A DNA stretch of 64,000 bases from Tubulanus polymorphus (lineage: Eukaryota > Nemertea > Palaeonemertea > Tubulaniformes > Tubulanidae). This document shows, piece by piece, positions 61,292 through 64,000 of this stretch. The DNA lies in contig NC_134027.1 in assembly GCF_964204645.1 (NCBI RefSeq), forward strand, positions 15,052,485 through 15,116,484, written 5' to 3'. The notes beneath the pieces are model-generated. The model worked only from the letters and a program-made list of their open reading frames with translations, made no database searches and was not told where the DNA came from. Positions within the stretch are counted from its first letter, which is position 1. Each line of letters begins with the position of its first letter. Position numbers and translations under genes: made by a program.

Positions 61292-64000
61292 TGGCCATAA
61301 GGTAATGTTTTTATACCATCATCTAAAATATGCCTTTTATCATCAAATGGATTTAAACTAGTTTTTTCAACTTCATTAATGTACATCTCATGATCTTCTG
61401 ATCTTAAACAATTCATTTTGTGTTTCATTACAATTGATTTATATAAACACTTTATATAATCTTGAAATTCTATATGTTTATCAACCACATGTTTTGTTAT
61501 TCCTTTTAACTTTTTAGCTTCATGATCTTTTGTTCTGTAACTATACATTTTACTTCTTATCCCAACAAATTCAATCATTTCATCACCTCCTAATTCATCT
61601 TTAAATTTACCAGGAATCTTTTTATTATCATTGCTAAATAGTTTATGATCTTTGGGATAATTGCTAAAATCAAAATGATGTTTTAATGTTTTTAAGTCTT
61701 TTGTTATGTCATTTGTCTTGATTTTTAGTATGTAACTGTCGGTATTTTTTGGATTAATGGGAACCCAGAATTGAATGTTCCATCATCTGTTGATAAATCA
61801 TAAACATAGTCAGTTGGGTTATATATTTCAAATAAATCTTTAACTTCTTCTGTTAATTCTTTTTCTACATGCCTTAAATTAAAACAATTTGGTTTAGATT
61901 TAATTAATTCTATATTCATATTAAATCCTAATGAACTGCATAATATATTCAATCCTGATATAGCAACTTTTCCTTTTTGAGCAAAGGATATTGTTTTGCG
62001 GTTTTGGAACCTTTTTGAACCATCTGCGGCATAGAATCCAATGAAGAACCACTTTCTTAAATTATTTTTTGCATTCAATACATAATCTGGAACTATCTTT
62101 TCTTTAGTTGAAGTATTACTTTTCACTATTGCATGAATATAGAATTCATCATTATATTTTGTAGCAAAATCTTTAGGATTATTTACAAATATTCTATAAA
62201 CCGCGGATGATTTCATATGATCCATGATTCTAAATGTTTTATATGAATAAACTGTTTCACAGAATTTCTTAATTCTTTCTAATAATTTTAAGTCTTGATT
62301 GCATAAAATACCAACAATATTTATTACCCCAAACATAATTATACACACCTGCTGAACCATCACCCATGAAAAATCCTTTGATAAAATATTCTTTTTCTTC
62401 CAATGTTTCGGGTTCTATATTATAAATATTATCAATTATTTCATCAAATGACATATGATTCATTCTTGGGAAAAATCTTTTATGTAATAATTCATCTCCA
62501 ATTTTTATATCAGTTGGTTTTATTTCATCACCATTTCGTTTAATTAAACTATGATCTTCTGTAACATCTACAAATCCTAATTTAGTTCTAACTCTATAGA
62601 TTTTCTTATTTGTTTTATGTCTAATAATATTCTTTAATTTTTTCCATCCATTTCTTGTCCAAACATCTATTAAACCATTTATTTGTATTAATTCTTTTTC
62701 ACCATATGAAATATAAAGTTCATTTTGTTTTGGAATTATTTCTGAAATTCTTCTTATTAATATTTGGTTATTGTATTTTAATAATATTGGGGTGTCAGCT
62801 GTTACAGAATCAAAATATAATATTTCAATATGCTTTCCCCCAAAAAGTGGTTGCAAAACATTATAATAAAAATCATACATTAATAATTTTGATATTTCTA
62901 AAACAGTTGAACCTGTAAATATTGGTTTATTAAATTTCATGGACGTTCTTTTTAATTTTACCGCGGTTAAATAATCTTCAAACCTTTTATTTCCTAAATG
63001 TCTAGGACTTGATTGTAAATGTCTTAATCTTTCAGAATTATTTACTAATTCAATATCATTTCTATTTCTAATATTTTCACATGTTTTTCCATAAAAACTA
63101 TTGTTCATCAATTTGAAAAAATCTTTTTCAAAATCTGTTTTTGATATTGTTCTCTGTTGAGTATTGAAATCTATATATTTTTCTAACCACTTCGATTGAT
63201 TAAATTCAATATATCTATGTACTTTCTTTAATTTCATTCCTTGTTTTAGATAAAATTTTAACATTCTATAATGAACAATATAATTGTATTTATGATTTTG
63301 AGTAAGTATTAATTTTTCTGTAAAAACATGATCTTTCGGTTTTATTTTCTTCTGGTATTTACTTAAATAACTATCATCTACAGTTAAATGTTCTGGGCAA
63401 TAAGGTAAGTTTCTTGTTTTAAACTATATATTTTCAGAATATTCTAAATCAACTACAAAGAAATAACCAATTGGTGCTTCATCTTTTAAACTCACAATTG
63501 CGCTTTCCCAATCAGTTTTATCACCATTTTCAACTTCTGTTAATATAAAATTTTTATGTGGTTGAGGTTGCATCATTGCCCAACCATATAAATTATTGGC
63601 GTCAATATATAATAATTTATATTCATCATTTGCTTTAAAATACCTATCTCCCATAACACCACTAATTCCACCTCTAATTGATTTTTCAAATAATAAAACC
63701 ATATCTGGTTCTTTTAATAAATCTAATTCTACATTTGTATATTTTAAACCACATTGCCAGGTTAAACCAGGACTAGAGTAGCAATAACAAGGATCAACAT
63801 TAAAATGATTCAAATTAACTTCTCTAAATTTTTCAAATATGTCAGCCAATATCATAACATCTGATTTTAAATATAAATCAACTAATTCACCATGATTTTT
63901 CATCTTAAAATGGTCCCAAATATTTAATGTTCTATTAAAAACTTCGTCTTTCACATACTCCTCTTTTAATTGATCATAAAATTGATCTTTTAATAATTCT
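61288..64000 (-). pseudogene. Polinton copy 2 protein-primed DNA polymerase B (partial, with intein)
   Basis: The gene runs off the right edge; the N-terminal exonuclease start is outside. Visible in order: Exo III (YLKSDVMILADIFEKF), motif A (YIDANNLYGWAM), an in-frame TAG at 63,424-63,426 where copy 1 has an Arg codon, motif B (KLMNNSFYGKT) near 63,100, Y-F-D of motif C just before the intein at 62,809, the intein, then T-D-S of motif C at 61,735-61,743 and a C-terminal part (IRSKMYSYRTKD, like the K-x-Y region) in an open frame to 61,288. Polymerases of this class copy linear genomes from a terminal-protein primer. Catalytic residues appear intact; the TAG and the intein shifts are the visible lesions. 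Confidence 0.93.
61744..62808 (-). other. Intein with LAGLIDADG homing endonuclease in PolB copy 2
   Basis: 1,065 bases, 355 codons. Ser1 in SVTADTPILLK follows Y-F-D of PolB motif C; the terminal Asn (61,744-61,746) precedes T-D-S. Splicing-domain features: Ser as first residue, T-E-D-H at 62,551-62,562 (the T-x-x-H block), YDLSTDDGTFNSG near the end, terminal Lys-Asn (Lys where His is usual) and Thr as the +1 residue. Endonuclease motifs: YFIKGFFMGDG at 62,356-62,388 and WFFIGFYAADG at 62,019-62,051, about 110 residues apart, as in single-chain LAGLIDADG enzymes. A one-base insertion near 62,305 and a one-base deletion near 61,749 compensate in length. Confidence 0.93.

Larger units (their letters stand above)
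50129..64000. mobile_element. Polinton/Maverick-like element copy 2 (partial at right edge)
   Basis: Nearly intact from its left terminal repeat to within PolB. By comparison with copy 1 about 2.4 kb remain outside the window, giving a full length of about 16 kb. It encodes PolB, a retroviral-type integrase, a packaging ATPase, major and minor capsid candidates and several membrane proteins. This set is characteristic of Polintons and related adintoviruses. No adenovirus-type cysteine protease is recognised. Lesions seen: a TAG in PolB, two one-base shifts in the intein, a TAA at 57,020 and one shift in the zinc-finger gene. Confidence 0.93.

Noticed and set aside
61744-62808. Hedgehog-type Hint domain
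   Set aside because: The presence of LAGLIDADG motifs, the terminal Asn, the Thr +1 residue and exact splitting of a polymerase motif indicate an intein rather than a hedgehog autoprocessing domain.

Overview
This window is animal nuclear DNA, probably from a marine invertebrate (perhaps a mollusc; the phylum is a guess). I see no intact host gene, rRNA or tRNA. It is a stack of mobile elements: MITE and foldback elements, BEL/Pao and Ty3/gypsy LTR retrotransposons, and two copies plus one fragment of a Polinton/Maverick-like DNA element. AT-rich coding sequence, retroviral-type enzymes, zinc-knuckle Gag proteins, a chromodomain integrase and a protein-primed DNA polymerase all point to a metazoan repeat island.

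Layout. 1-11,150: non-coding, host-like sequence rich in the word AGGCCTA, with several inverted-repeat elements. 11,150-20,735: a minus-strand BEL remnant (LTR and integrase tail) split by a TIR transposon (11,712-20,157, 9-bp target duplication), which is itself split by a young gypsy element (gypsy-1, 12,820-20,129, 192-bp LTRs differing at one base). 20,731-21,955: two hairpins, a 24-bp minisatellite and a fragment of Polinton polymerase. 22,418-25,255: a BEL gag-pol truncated in reverse transcriptase. 25,255-48,054: a decayed Polinton (copy 1) broken by a 5'-truncated Gmr1-like gypsy (gypsy-3, integrase before RT), by a second gypsy (gypsy-2, 31,001-39,589, with a palindromic 5' LTR and the TIR transposon again inside its 3' LTR) and by a long-TIR DNA transposon (44,196-47,264). 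48,055-50,128: a KDZ-associated cysteine-cluster remnant, a GC-rich tandem repeat and small gypsy and BEL scraps. 50,129-64,000 and beyond: a much better preserved Polinton (copy 2), missing only the start of its polymerase gene, which lies past the window edge.

Polinton copy 2 carries a small plus-strand gene next to its terminal repeat, then on the minus strand (read right to left) a jelly-roll minor capsid candidate, several membrane proteins, a conserved 439-codon protein, a coiled-coil membrane protein, a major capsid candidate, a DDE integrase with chromodomain, a packaging ATPase and two small proteins; a plus-strand zinc-finger gene converges on the protein-primed PolB. Almost every gene starts with the same compact signal: a T-rich stretch, a TATAAA/AATAAA-like core and TAAATG, with only 0-30 bases between genes. 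The terminal repeat supplies this signal and the first codons of both end genes.

The main discovery candidate is an intein with a two-motif LAGLIDADG homing endonuclease inserted exactly in catalytic motif C of the Polinton PolB, present at the same site in both copies. Copy 2 has only a few lesions (an in-frame TAG in PolB, two compensating one-base shifts in the intein, one TAA in the 439-codon gene and one shift in the zinc-finger gene), so active, intein-bearing relatives may exist in this genome.
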